Shown: positions 26,508-34,892 of the stretch, piece by piece
Position numbering within the stretch: the first letter of the stretch is position 1
Layout: each line of letters starts with the position of its first letter
NCBI GenBank assembly: GCA_040385105.1
Contig: JAZKHY010000004.1
Span: 186,001-250,000, forward strand
From: JACMQX01 sp040385105
Lineage (GTDB): Bacteria > Pseudomonadota > Gammaproteobacteria > Burkholderiales > Burkholderiaceae_C
Direction of reading: 5' to 3'
Length of the DNA stretch: 64,000 nt
Made by a program: the position numbers and the translations under genes
The notes under the pieces: generated by a model
Told to the model about the DNA's origin: nothing
What the model saw: only the letters and a program-made list of their open reading frames with translations
Databases searched by the model: none

Positions 26508-26837
26508 TCAGCGGGCAGGGACAATCGCCCAGTCGCAATGCGATACGTTGACATAGACGAGTGCTCCAGGCAAAACATTGGTGTCTTTCAAAAGCGGGCG
26601 TACAGCAGTTCGCGTTCGACGAAATTGCCTGTAAGACAGTACGGCCACCCGATCGCCCAGATCAATCCGGGATGCCCTCGCAGGACAATTCAGATCTTCC
26701 TTTCGCGGCAGTGCCGAAAAATCAACGACCTTGATCACTTGGGCCTCTCTCCAGTGATCGCGGAAATCGTATTTGCCTTCATACACCGTGCTGCATCCGG
26801 CAAGACCTGCGATTACAAGAGCAAATATGAACTTCAT
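26508..26837 (-). CDS. Small lipoprotein, unknown
   Basis: A 109-residue protein with a clear lipobox (FALVIAGLAGC, Cys15). The mature part (STVYEGKYDFRDHWREAQVI) is basic and predicted beta-rich; it has no recognised domain. Its ATG at 26837 overlaps the stop of the truncated czcC-like frame (ATGA), so it may now depend on that short frame for translation. An accessory lspA lies 0.5 kb away, but this is probably coincidence. Confidence 0.65.
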   Translation of the reverse strand: MKFIFALVIAGLAGCSTVYEGKYDFRDHWREAQVIKVVDFSALPRKEDLNCPARASRIDLGDRVAVLSYRQFRRTRTAVRPLLKDTNVLPGALVYVNVSHCDWAIVPAR

Positions 26838-26980
26838 TTGCTTGGCAAGGTATGTTTACTGACCAGCGTCAGCGGCGCCTCGGCCGTGGACAAGGCAGCT
26901 GTACTGGTGCCGGGCTGTGTGCCGGCATCTGCGGAGAGTGCCTCCTGCACAGGCGACAGCGCCAATTGGGGAAATTGCAT
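26834..26980 (-). pseudogene. Truncated czcC-like 5' end
   Basis: The leader and start codon region (26970-27010) repeat those of czcC at 18552-18592 almost base for base. The frame begins MQFPQLALSP like CzcC (MQFTNLVLAL) and reaches APLTL, the start of the mature CzcC domain, then stops after 48 codons where the lipoprotein gene begins. The rest of czcC and all of czcBA are missing. It follows an intact czcI, as czcC does in the main cluster. Confidence 0.7.
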
Positions 26981-27010
26981 CGAATCATCCTTCCTGTCTC
27001 ACGGAGAAAT
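26970..27010. repeat. Duplicate of the czcC leader (second copy at 18552-18592)
   Basis: The stretch around AATTGCATCGAATCATCCTT is shared by both sites in the same orientation relative to czcI, with a few mismatches beyond. A weaker match continues toward czcI. It marks a duplicated or separately acquired czcI-czcC junction. Confidence 0.75.
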
Positions 27011-27067
27011 GATTCGACAGCGACGTCGGGTGCCGTCAGAGCACGCAATCGCGACGCAGCCGCCGAA

Positions 27068-27442
27068 TCAGGCAACAGCGGCGGGCAGGGATCGATCGGG
27101 ACGTTCGGGAGCGGAGGGGAAGTGGGAGCTGAAGTGGCGGCCACAGTCAGGGTTGTAGTCGCACTGAGGAGGGGTCTTCAAGGCAAGGATCGCGGCAGGC
27201 AGCGTGCCCGAGGTCCCCAGGTGACAGCTTTCGCAGTCAGCATGAAGAGCGCCAACTTCATTGGCGGCGACGTCAACGCCCCGGGCCTTGGGGTCATCCC
27301 CTTGGTGGCGGTGCTCATGGTGCCCGAAATGCTGCTGCACGTTGGTGGCACCTGACTCATGGCCGCAATACACCGCTGCAGCGCCCCAGACGAACTGGAT
27401 CTGCACCAACAGCAGCAAAAAAACGACAAGCCAACGTCCCAT
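27068..27442 (-). CDS. czcI: Second CzcI protein
   Basis: A 124-residue exported protein starting MGRWLVVFLLLLVQIQFVWG at 27442. It shares with the first CzcI (18658-19041) the signal peptide pattern, CGHES, HFGHHEHRH, DCESCHLGTSG and a terminal SAPERPDRS. It lies 63 bases after the czcD stop and before the czcC stub, reproducing the order seen in czc clusters. With no intact czcCBA behind it, it may act in trans on the main operon or be a relic. Confidence 0.82.
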   Translation of the reverse strand: MGRWLVVFLLLLVQIQFVWGAAAVYCGHESGATNVQQHFGHHEHRHQGDDPKARGVDVAANEVGALHADCESCHLGTSGTLPAAILALKTPPQCDYNPDCGRHFSSHFPSAPERPDRSLPAAVA

Positions 27443-27505
27443 GGAAATCTATTCTATGTGAGAACAAAGTCGCAAGGATTCAAGGAAATGACTTTGCGCA
27501 TGCGA

Positions 27506-28411
27506 TCACGCGAGGGTGGCCGAGTCCGGTGAGGCCTGCGCGCAGGGTTCCGCTTCCAGTTGCAGCGTGGTGTGAAACACCTGGAAGCGCGCTGCCAGTA
27601 CCTGTTTCAGTGGCTCCAGCAAGTTCTCGCGCACGGTGCCCGGTGCGTAAACCACATGGGCGGTCAGGCTGGCTTTGCCACTGGTGAGCGCCCATACATG
27701 AAGGTCGTGAATGCTGACCACGCCCGGCACCGACATCATGGCTTGGGTAACTTCGTCGACATCGACGCCTTGTGGCACGCCTTCCAGCAGGATATTGAGG
27801 CTTTCCCTGAGGAGGGTCCAGGTTCGTGGAAGCACCCACAAGCCGATGGCAACAGCAATTGCTGGGTCGATCCACGCCCATCCGGTAAATCGGATCAGGA
27901 GTGCGCCCGCTATCACACCGACCGAGCCCAGCATGTCGCTCCATACCTCCAAATAGGCACCCTTCACGTTCAGGCTGGCGTCCTTGCCAGAAGAAAGCAG
28001 CCGCATGCTGATGAGGTTGACCGCAAGCCCAAATACGGCGATGACGAGCATGGCCGTGGTCTGAATCTCGGCAGGGGTACGAAAACGCGCGTAGGCCTCC
28101 ACCAGGATGTAAATGGCGACCGCGAAGAGCAGCAGCGCATTAAACGCTGCCGCCAGGATTTCGAAGCGGTGGTAGCCATAAGTTCGTTTCGAGTCCGCCG
28201 GGCGCTTGGCAACCCGTATGGCAGCCAACGCGATGGCGAGCGCTGCGGTGTCCGTGAACATGTGCGCCGCATCCGAGATCAGGGCCAGGCTGCCCGAGAT
28301 CAGGCCGCCGACGACCTCGGCCACCATGAATGCGGTGGTGAGGCCCAGGGCGATCCACAGTGGTCGCTCCCTGCGTGTGGACGGCAGGGCGTGATTGTGG
28401 GAGGCGCTCAT
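27506..28411 (-). CDS. czcD: Cation diffusion facilitator (Zn/Cd/Co exporter)
   Basis: A 301-residue CDF transporter with six transmembrane segments, starting MSASHNHALPSTRRERPLWI at 28411. The metal-site motifs in TM2 (LISDAAHMFTDTAALAIAL) and TM5 (GAYLEVWSDMLGSVGVIAGA) are intact, and the C-terminal cytoplasmic domain ends with a Cys-containing tail. It exports Zn, Cd or Co from cytoplasm to periplasm. The start overlaps the gmhA-like stop (ATGA), so the two are cotranscribed behind the CadA-type ATPase. Confidence 0.93.
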   Translation of the reverse strand: MSASHNHALPSTRRERPLWIALGLTTAFMVAEVVGGLISGSLALISDAAHMFTDTAALAIALAAIRVAKRPADSKRTYGYHRFEILAAAFNALLLFAVAIYILVEAYARFRTPAEIQTTAMLVIAVFGLAVNLISMRLLSSGKDASLNVKGAYLEVWSDMLGSVGVIAGALLIRFTGWAWIDPAIAVAIGLWVLPRTWTLLRESLNILLEGVPQGVDVDEVTQAMMSVPGVVSIHDLHVWALTSGKASLTAHVVYAPGTVRENLLEPLKQVLAARFQVFHTTLQLEAEPCAQASPDSATLA

Positions 28412-29058
28412 GCTGAACCTGTCGCTGCCGCGAGCCCGCACTGTGGCGCGAGGTAGTTTTCCGGGAAGCAGTGCCGTTCCACGAGTTCAAGCAGGATATG
28501 GATCACTTTGATGTGCAGCTCCTGGGCGCGGTCGGCGAACTCGCCTGCAGGGGTGGCGATGCAAACGTCGGCCAAGGTACCCAGTTCAGACAGCTCACGT
28601 CCGGTCAAGGCGATGACGCCCATGCCCAGTTCCTTGGCCTGAACTGCGGCGTTGACCACATTGGCGCTCTTGCCGCTGGTACTGATGGCCAGCAGGCAGT
28701 CACCAGTGCGTCCGTGGCTTTGCAGGTAGCGCGAGAAAACCTGCTCGTATCCGAAATCGTTGGCCACGCAAGTCAGGTGGCCCACATCGCTGATGGCCTG
28801 TGCCGGAAGGCCGCGCCGGTTATTCCTGAACCGTCCTGTCAGTTCCTCCGCGAAGTGCATGGCGTCGCTCATGGAGCCGCCGTTGCCACAGGAATAGACC
28901 CTGCAGCCGTTATCGAAGGTATTGATCAGCAAGGTCGCTGCCCGCTCGATGGCAGTGAGCGCTGGCGCGTTAGCCCGCAGAATGTCGAGGGCCTGGCGCG
29001 CGTCGCCAAGAACTCTGTCAATGTGGCGCCGCATGGAATCGGGTTCATCAATGGGCAT
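28408..29058 (-). CDS. GmhA-like phosphoheptose isomerase in a metal operon
   Basis: A 216-residue SIS-domain protein, start MPIDEPDSMRRHIDRVLGDA at 29058, overlapping the ATPase stop by about 11 bases. It follows E. coli GmhA closely from memory: CGNGGSMSDAMHFAEELTGR, then AISDVGHLTCVANDFGYEQV, ISTSGKSANV, and QELHIKVIHILLELVE. The catalytic Glu and His positions appear conserved. GmhA makes D-glycero-manno-heptose 7-phosphate for LPS core and is zinc-stimulated. Here it is locked between cadA and czcD with overlaps on both sides, so an envelope-repair or metal-tolerance role is inferred. GmhA H-to-M change in NGGSH/NGGSM is noted. Confidence 0.85.
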   Translation of the reverse strand: MPIDEPDSMRRHIDRVLGDARQALDILRANAPALTAIERAATLLINTFDNGCRVYSCGNGGSMSDAMHFAEELTGRFRNNRRGLPAQAISDVGHLTCVANDFGYEQVFSRYLQSHGRTGDCLLAISTSGKSANVVNAAVQAKELGMGVIALTGRELSELGTLADVCIATPAGEFADRAQELHIKVIHILLELVERHCFPENYLAPQCGLAAATGSA

Positions 29059-31351
29059 GGCTGTGCTCATCCTTGGCGGCAACGGGCGCGCGCGCCGTCG
29101 AAGGCGCGCCGGAGCCGCGCAGCAGACGTAGCCCATTGCCCACCACCAGCAGGCTTGCGCCCATATCGGCGAACACGGCCATCCACATGGTGGCTGTCCC
29201 GAACACCGCCATCACAAGGAACACGCTCTTGATGCCAAGCGCCAGAGTGATGTTCTGCCAGAGGATCGCATGCGTGCGCCTGGACAGCGCCACCGTCTCG
29301 GCAATCCGCTCCAGGTCATCGTTCATGATGACCACGTCTGCGGCCTCCATCGCTGTGTCGGTGCCCGCGCCGCCCATGGCAAAGCCGATGTCGGACTGCG
29401 CCAGCGCCGGTGCATCGTTGATGCCGTCGCCCGTCATGCCGGTGGGGCCGTAGCGCTGCTGCATCTCCTTGATGGCTTCAAGCTTGGCCTCGGGCAGAAG
29501 GTCTCCGCGTGCATCGTCAATGCCGGCCTGGGCGGCAATCGCCTTTGCAGTTGCCATGTTGTCGCCGGTCAGCATCACCGGTGTGACGCCCAGGGCCTTC
29601 AGGTCCAGGATCGCCTTCTTTGAGGTTTCGCGAATGGTGTCAGCCACCGCGAACAAGGCCAGCACGCGGTCATGTGCCGCCAGCAGAGTGATGGTGCGCC
29701 CTTGCTGCTCATGCCGGCCCAGCTCGGCTTCAAGTTCAGCACTGCACAGGCCGCGCTCATGGATCAGCCTGTGGTTGCCAAGCGTGAGGCTTGCGCCATT
29801 GACCACGCCTTCAACGCCACGCCCCGGCAGCGCCTTGAAGTCCACCACTTCTGCGCCTTCCAGTGCCAGCCCCTGGGCAATGGCCTTGGAAACGGGATGA
29901 TCAGACCGCGCAGCAAGGCTCGCGCCCATCTGCTTCGCTTGCGCCTCATCCGCGTCAGCCCATATCCGCCAGTCAACCAGCTTGGGCTTTCCTTGCGTGA
30001 TGGTGCCCGTCTTGTCCAGCGCCACCGCCTTGAGCAACCGCGCATCTTCCAGGTAAGTCCCGCCCTTGATCAGGATGCCCCGGCGGGCGCCGGCTGCAAG
30101 GCCGCTGACTACTGTGACAGGTGTTGAAATCACAAGAGCGCACGGGCAGGCGATGACGAGCAGTACGAGAGCTTTGTACAAAGCGTCCACCCAGGTGACA
30201 TCCATGAGCAAGGGCATGCCAATGGCGACCGCAACGGCGATGGCAAAAACGGCGGGCGTGTAGATCGCGGCAAAGCGGTCCACAAAGCGCTGTGTGGGCG
30301 CGCGCGTGCCTTGCGCCTGCTCGACGGCCTGGATGATCCGTGCCAGGGTGGAATTGCTGGCGCCGGCCGTGACGCGGACTTCCAGCTCTCCGGTTTCATT
30401 GATGGTGCCGGCAAACACCTGGTCACCGGGTACCTTGTCCACAGGAATGCTCTCACCAGTCACTGGCGCCTGATTGACGGCGCTGGCGCCCTTGGTCACG
30501 CGGCCATCCATCGGAATGCGCTCCCCTGGCTTGATGCGGACTGTCGCTTCAAGGGCAACCGAGGCCACCGGCTGCATCGACCAGGCTCCGTCGGGCCCCA
30601 GCACCAGCGCTTCTTCAGGCGCAAGCTCCAGCAGGCCCTTGATGGCGTTGCGCGCCCTGTCCACAGCCTTGGCTTCGATAAGTTCGGCAATGGCATACAG
30701 TGCCATCACCATGGCTGCTTCAGGCCACTGCCCGATGACAAAAGCGCCTGTGACGGCAACGGACATCAGTGCGTTGATGTTGAGCTTGCCGCGCAACAGC
30801 GCTGCCACTCCCTTCTTGTAGGTATCGATCCCGGCAAGCCAGATGGCGACGGCTGCCACGGCCATGCCAACGATCTTCCACAAGGTAACGTCGGGCGCCA
30901 GAAAGGAAATGACTTCAGCACCGGTGGCGAGCACCAGCGCCATGACGAGGCGCCAGATACCCCCGATGAGCCCGGGTTCCTGGCTGTGGTCATGGCTGTG
31001 ACCGTCATGGTCATCATGTGCGCCGCCCTGCCCTTCGGCGACATTCGCACCAATTGGCTGCGGGTCGAAGCCGACTTTGCGGATGGCGGTCAGTGCCGGT
31101 TCGTAGGCCTCATCTGTGGCCTCGATCCGCAGGGTACGGGCACCGAGCTGGAACCCAAGGGAATGTATCCCCGGCACCGGCTCCAGCGCGCGGCGGATCT
31201 CGGACTCTTCCGCGGAGCAGTCCATGGTGGAGATGCGGAAGCTCTGGCCGCGCCCTGCGCTATCTGGCTTTGCCAGAGGAACGGGCGGCTTGACAGAAGA
31301 ATCCGAACAGCAGTTGTCGGCGTCTGGCGACGAATGAGTTTTTGTGTCCAT
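29048..31351 (-). CDS. cadA: P1B-type ATPase for Zn/Cd/Pb
   Basis: A 767-residue cation pump. The N-terminus has a Cys pair (NCCSDSS), an HMA domain whose ligand loop is MDCSAEE (C45, with glutamates in place of the second Cys) and a His-rich stretch (HDDHDGHSHDHS, about residues 111-122). TM6 has CPC (VIACPCALVIST), then the phosphorylation site DKTGTITQGK and the hinge MTGDGINDAPALAQ. The C-terminus ends KDEHSHAH. These features fit ZntA/CadA/PbrA pumps. A MerR-type promoter lies directly before the start codon. First gene of cadA-gmhA-czcD-czcI. Confidence 0.93.
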   Translation of the reverse strand: MDTKTHSSPDADNCCSDSSVKPPVPLAKPDSAGRGQSFRISTMDCSAEESEIRRALEPVPGIHSLGFQLGARTLRIEATDEAYEPALTAIRKVGFDPQPIGANVAEGQGGAHDDHDGHSHDHSQEPGLIGGIWRLVMALVLATGAEVISFLAPDVTLWKIVGMAVAAVAIWLAGIDTYKKGVAALLRGKLNINALMSVAVTGAFVIGQWPEAAMVMALYAIAELIEAKAVDRARNAIKGLLELAPEEALVLGPDGAWSMQPVASVALEATVRIKPGERIPMDGRVTKGASAVNQAPVTGESIPVDKVPGDQVFAGTINETGELEVRVTAGASNSTLARIIQAVEQAQGTRAPTQRFVDRFAAIYTPAVFAIAVAVAIGMPLLMDVTWVDALYKALVLLVIACPCALVISTPVTVVSGLAAGARRGILIKGGTYLEDARLLKAVALDKTGTITQGKPKLVDWRIWADADEAQAKQMGASLAARSDHPVSKAIAQGLALEGAEVVDFKALPGRGVEGVVNGASLTLGNHRLIHERGLCSAELEAELGRHEQQGRTITLLAAHDRVLALFAVADTIRETSKKAILDLKALGVTPVMLTGDNMATAKAIAAQAGIDDARGDLLPEAKLEAIKEMQQRYGPTGMTGDGINDAPALAQSDIGFAMGGAGTDTAMEAADVVIMNDDLERIAETVALSRRTHAILWQNITLALGIKSVFLVMAVFGTATMWMAVFADMGASLLVVGNGLRLLRGSGAPSTARAPVAAKDEHSHAH

Positions 31352-31357
31352 GCCTGC

Positions 31358-31388
31358 ATTGGAAACCTTGTAGTGGCTTTAGAGTCAA
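31358..31388 (-). promoter_or_regulatory. CadR/PbrR-type (MerR-family) promoter of the cadA operon
   Basis: On the minus strand TTGACT (31388-31383) is followed by an operator-like spacer, CTAAAGCCACTACAAGGTT, of 19 bases and TCCAAT. The dyad ACTCTAAAG...CTACAAGGT resembles the CadR and PbrR operators. The long spacer is the MerR-family signature. The predicted transcript would start at or within a base or two of the ATG at 31351, so the mRNA may be leaderless. No CadR/PbrR gene is in the window. Confidence 0.65.
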
Positions 31389-31834
31389 GAATTTCTTCTG
31401 CAATCCCACTCCTTCGCCGTGGTTAAACGACTGCGGTTGGTCGACGCACAGGACATCGTCGCTTTGCGGTCTTCTTTCTGGCTAAGCACCGCCCTGCACA
31501 GTCACTCTTTCGGACCCAATCCACGCATGTAATTTCCGGACTCTCCGGCGCAAGGCAATGCGCCTGCCAATGCATCAATCACGCTCCGGCGAGGTTCGCC
31601 CTGGGAAGTCTTCCTGGCATTCCTGAAGCTTGGCCTGACCTCATTTGGTGGCCCTGTTGCGCAGCTGGGGCACTTCCGCGCCGAGTTCGTTGAGCGCAGT
31701 CGCTGGCTGGACGACCGCTGTCGATGTAGTGCTGCAATGTAATGTTGGGAGCCCGAGAATTCATGGAGAATCGTCGCGTTTACCGTTGGATTTTCCTGAT
31801 GCCAACTGACTGGCGACTTGTGACCCTACTTACA
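31389..31834. other. Intergenic region with chrA remnant
   Basis: About 445 bases between the divergent cadA and L,D-transpeptidase genes. Apart from the chrA fragment it contains no credible gene. No MerR-family regulator is found here, although cadR/pbrR is usually divergent from cadA/pbrA at this place. Confidence 0.6.
31602..31715 (+). pseudogene. chrA (chromate transporter) N-terminal fragment
   Basis: The frame from 31602 reads WEVFLAFLKLGLTSFGGPVA and on to FRAEFVERSRWLDD, the first transmembrane helix and following loop of ChrA-type CHR transporters. It breaks off at 31715 and runs into a stop at 31742. The rest of the ~400-codon gene is absent. A clear remnant of a chromate-resistance gene. 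Confidence 0.75.
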
Positions 31835-33088
31835 ATGCCTTCTTTGAATCAAGTTCCCACTGCGATTTCCCGCCGCCGCGTTGCGAGCAAACTACGCGCC
31901 GCACTCCTTCCGGTCGTCATCCTGGTGCTGGCCGTTGCCAGCGGTGCCTCCGCCCAACCATCCAGCACCCGGCCCACGCGGGGCAATGCGGAACAGCAGT
32001 TGCTGGAAGTCATGCGGCTCATGCATCTGGCGGACCATCGCAAGGCGCTTCTCAAAGCCCAGGCTCTCGTGAAGGAGTTCCCGAATTTCCAGCTGGCCCA
32101 GCTCGTCTACGGCGACTTGCTGTCCGCACACAACCGCCCCATTCAGCAGATGGGCGAATTGCCGGATGCTCAGCAACTCATCCACAAGGCAAGGCTGACC
32201 CAGCTTCGCGAGGAGGCCGGCCAGCGTTTGCGCGCACAGGATGCAGTGCCGGGCAAGGACTGGGTGCCAACCCAGCTCCTGATGGGCTCGCGGTCCAACA
32301 AGCACATCATTGCAGTTGATGGCTTGAAGTCCCGTGTCTATCTGCTGGAGAGAACAGCGACCGGGATGCAGCGGGTTGCCGACTTCTATGCCTCCGTTGG
32401 CAAAGCCGGCATTGGCAAGCTTCGTGAGGGCGACAACAAAACGCCTTCAGGCGTGTACTTCATCACGAGCTACCTGGACCCTGCCAAGCTGGAGGACCTG
32501 TACGGCTCCGGCGCGCTGCCCCTCAATTACCCCAACCAGCTCGACGTGCAGCGCGGCAAGACCGGCAGTGGCATCTGGTTGCATGGCAAGCCCAGCGCCG
32601 AGTACTCGCGCGCGCCCCTGGCGACTGAAGGCTGCGTTGCGTTGTCCAACCCCGACATCGAGCGGATCATAGAGACCGTGGCTGTGGGAAGCACGCCCGT
32701 CATCATCGCGCCGTCACTTCAATGGGCTCCTCCCCAAGCCGCGGCAAAACAGCGAGAGGCATTCCAGGCATTGATCAACCAATGGGCGGTTGCGCGGGCG
32801 TCCGGGAACACCAGGGACTATCGCGCGTTCTATGCAGATGAGTTCAGCCACGAGAAGCTGGCACGGCGCCTGCGGCCGATCAGTGCGGGGCGCGAGGCTG
32901 ACAAGCAGGCAGGCCGCGGCGTGCGCATTACCGACCTGAGCCTGTTCCTCTGGCAGGATGATTCCGAGACACTGATCGCCACATTTACCGAGGTTGTCAA
33001 AGGCCAGCGCGGCGCAAGCACGATCCGCCAATACTGGACCCGCAAAGGCACACAATGGAAGATCTTCAGCGAGACGCGATTGAGCTGA
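31835..33088 (+). CDS. L,D-transpeptidase (YkuD) family protein
   Basis: A 417-residue periplasmic cell-wall enzyme, start MPSLNQVPTAISRRRVASKL at 31835 followed by a membrane-spanning signal (ALLPVVILVLAVASGASAQP); up to 31 upstream codons are possible but less signal-like. An N-terminal helical region (about 50-140) precedes the YkuD domain with the catalytic H250 (GIWLHGKPS) and C267 (ATEGCVALSN). A C-terminal NTF2-like domain (about 305-417, FYADEFSHEKLARRLRPIS) ends the protein. Such enzymes cross-link peptidoglycan or attach proteins to it. It precedes dsbB by five bases. Confidence 0.88.
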   Translation: MPSLNQVPTAISRRRVASKLRAALLPVVILVLAVASGASAQPSSTRPTRGNAEQQLLEVMRLMHLADHRKALLKAQALVKEFPNFQLAQLVYGDLLSAHNRPIQQMGELPDAQQLIHKARLTQLREEAGQRLRAQDAVPGKDWVPTQLLMGSRSNKHIIAVDGLKSRVYLLERTATGMQRVADFYASVGKAGIGKLREGDNKTPSGVYFITSYLDPAKLEDLYGSGALPLNYPNQLDVQRGKTGSGIWLHGKPSAEYSRAPLATEGCVALSNPDIERIIETVAVGSTPVIIAPSLQWAPPQAAAKQREAFQALINQWAVARASGNTRDYRAFYADEFSHEKLARRLRPISAGREADKQAGRGVRITDLSLFLWQDDSETLIATFTEVVKGQRGASTIRQYWTRKGTQWKIFSETRLS

Positions 33089-33093
33089 GCAGC

Positions 33094-33543
33094 ATGGTAC
33101 CCACCGCAACCCCCGCTACTGCATCGCAAAAAGAATGGCTGCTGCTGTTTGTTGCCTGGGCCATCAGCCTTGTGGCGACAGCCAGTGCGCTCTTCATCGG
33201 CGAAGTCATGGGCAAGATGCCCTGCGTGCTGTGCTGGTACCAGCGCATCGCCATGTTTCCGCTGGTCGTGGTGCTGGGCGTCGGGCTGATGAAGCACGAC
33301 CGCGGCATGGTGCTCTCTGGTCTTGTGCTGGCAGTTGCGGGGTGGCTCGTCGCCGGCTACCACACCATGCTGTATTGGCGCTGGATTGAACCAGCCGTGA
33401 CACCTTGTGGCGAAGGACCTTCCTGCACGCAGGCAGTACTCGAAGTCATGGGATTTCTTGACCTTCCGATGCTCTCATGGCTGTCCTTCTCGGCTATCGT
33501 TGCCTCCCTTCTCTTCACCCTGAAAAGAGCCCCTCATGAGTAA
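33094..33543 (+). CDS. dsbB: Disulfide bond formation protein B
   Basis: A 149-residue inner-membrane protein (start MVPTATPATASQKEW at 33094) with four transmembrane helices. Its redox-active pairs are C44-VL-C47 in MPCVLCWYQR and C105...C111 in the second loop. It reoxidises a DsbA-like partner using quinone. It overlaps the DsbA-like gene by eight bases, so the two form a dedicated DsbB/DsbA pair, close to BdbC/BdbD-type arrangements. It may serve Cys-rich periplasmic metal proteins encoded here (inference). Confidence 0.88.
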   Translation: MVPTATPATASQKEWLLLFVAWAISLVATASALFIGEVMGKMPCVLCWYQRIAMFPLVVVLGVGLMKHDRGMVLSGLVLAVAGWLVAGYHTMLYWRWIEPAVTPCGEGPSCTQAVLEVMGFLDLPMLSWLSFSAIVASLLFTLKRAPHE

Positions 33544-34195
33544 ACAGAAAATCATCGTTGTTGCGACCTTGCTACTGGTCGCCCTTGCGTTCGGTGCGGG
33601 TGTCTACTTCTTCGGGCAAGGCAAAGCCAAGGAGCAGGCCGGCGTTGCAGTCAGCCAGGCTGGCCAGGTCATGCGCGCGGACGCGGCAAGGTTCGGGTCT
33701 GCCGAAGCCAAAGTCACCATCGTCGAGTTCTTTGATCCTGCCTGCGAGGCTTGCCGCGCGTTCTACGCGCCAGTCAAGCAGATTGTCACCACCAGCTTCG
33801 GGCGGGTCAGCCTGGTGCTGCGCTACGCGCCGCTGCACAAGGACTCCGACAAGGCCGCCATGATGCTGGAAGCCACCCGCGCCCAGGACAAGTACTGGCA
33901 AGCCGTTGAAGCAGCCCTGGCAAGCCAGGATCGCTGGGCGAGCCACGACAGGCCTGACCTGAACCAGCTGTGGCCCGCGCTGCAGGCAGCAGGTGTTGAC
34001 ATTGAACGCGTCCGCGCCGACATGAACAGTGACGCTGTGCGCAATGCGCTCGGCCAGGACGTCGCCGCCCTGTCCGCGCTGAAGGTGCAGCGCACACCAA
34101 CGTTTTATGTTAACGGCAAGCCGCTGGTCAACTTCGGTCTGGATCAGCTCAAGGAGCTGGTGGCCAGGGAAGTGGCCGTATCCTACGCCAACTGA
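33536..34195 (+). CDS. DsbA-like thiol:disulfide oxidoreductase (BdbD-type)
   Basis: A 219-residue membrane-anchored protein. One N-terminal helix (residues 5-27, IIVVATLLLVALAFGAGVYF) leads to a thioredoxin-fold domain with active site C70-EA-C73 (FFDPACEACRAFY). The cis-proline loop is KVQRTPTFYVNGKPL. It would insert disulfides into periplasmic proteins and be reoxidised by the adjacent DsbB. Single-helix anchoring rather than a cleaved signal peptide resembles BdbD. Confidence 0.88.
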   Translation: MSKQKIIVVATLLLVALAFGAGVYFFGQGKAKEQAGVAVSQAGQVMRADAARFGSAEAKVTIVEFFDPACEACRAFYAPVKQIVTTSFGRVSLVLRYAPLHKDSDKAAMMLEATRAQDKYWQAVEAALASQDRWASHDRPDLNQLWPALQAAGVDIERVRADMNSDAVRNALGQDVAALSALKVQRTPTFYVNGKPLVNFGLDQLKELVAREVAVSYAN

Positions 34196-34277
34196 ACATG
34201 CCTCAATTGCAGGCGTGGCGAGAGTCACTTGGCGGCTACGATGAATTTTTTTTGATGATGGCTAAAGGAGACGGCTC

Positions 34278-34892
34278 ATGGAACCGAAATCGCATTGGGA
34301 AAATGTATATGCCAGCAAGGCCAGCGACGCCGTCAGCTGGTACCAGCCGCATGCAACGCTGTCGCTGGAGCTGATCAAGCGCGTGGTGCACGGCAAGGAC
34401 GCGCGCATTCTCGATGTAGGCGCCGGTGCCTCAATGCTGGTCGACGACCTGCTGGACGAAGGCATGACGGCGCTGAGCGTCCTTGACATTTCGCAAACGG
34501 CGCTCGACGTAGTGCGTGAGCGCCTGGGGCCCAGAGCCTCCGGCGTCGAGTGGATTCAATGCGACATCACGCAAGTTGCGCTTGAGCCTGCCAGCGTTGA
34601 GGTCTGGCATGACCGCGCGGTATTCCACTTCCTGACCAGCGCGTCCGACCGCGAGGCCTACGTCGCCCAGGTGCGCCGAACCGTACGCCCGGGCGGCCAT
34701 GTGATCGTGGCGGCATTTGCGCCCGACGGGCCGCTCCATTGCAGTGGCTTGCCCGTGATGCGCTATGCGCCGGACGACCTGCATGCGCAGTTCGGCGCAA
34801 GGTTCGAGTTGCTGGAGCAGCTGAGCGAGGACCACCACACGCCCATGGGCACGACCCAGCACTTTGTGTACTGCCACTGCATTGTTCATTGA
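34278..34892 (+). CDS. Class I SAM-dependent methyltransferase
   Basis: A 204-residue protein with AAAGGAG before the ATG at 34278. Motif I is ILDVGAGASMLVDDLLDEG (about residues 38-56), followed by VLDISQTAL, WIQCDITQV and a post-motif region WHDRAVFHFLTSASDREAYV. It ends in a loop-strand with HFVYCHC. Relatives annotated as thiopurine/tellurite-type or arsenic-type methyltransferases have this layout, but the As(III)-binding cysteines of ArsM are not evident, so the substrate is unknown. It is overlapped by the broken transporter gene (TGATG). Confidence 0.85.
   Translation: MEPKSHWENVYASKASDAVSWYQPHATLSLELIKRVVHGKDARILDVGAGASMLVDDLLDEGMTALSVLDISQTALDVVRERLGPRASGVEWIQCDITQVALEPASVEVWHDRAVFHFLTSASDREAYVAQVRRTVRPGGHVIVAAFAPDGPLHCSGLPVMRYAPDDLHAQFGARFELLEQLSEDHHTPMGTTQHFVYCHCIVH

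Noticed and set aside
31579..31764. 61-codon minus-strand frame near the chrA remnant
   Set aside because: It is the reverse of the chrA fragment; the plus-strand frame explains the sequence better.
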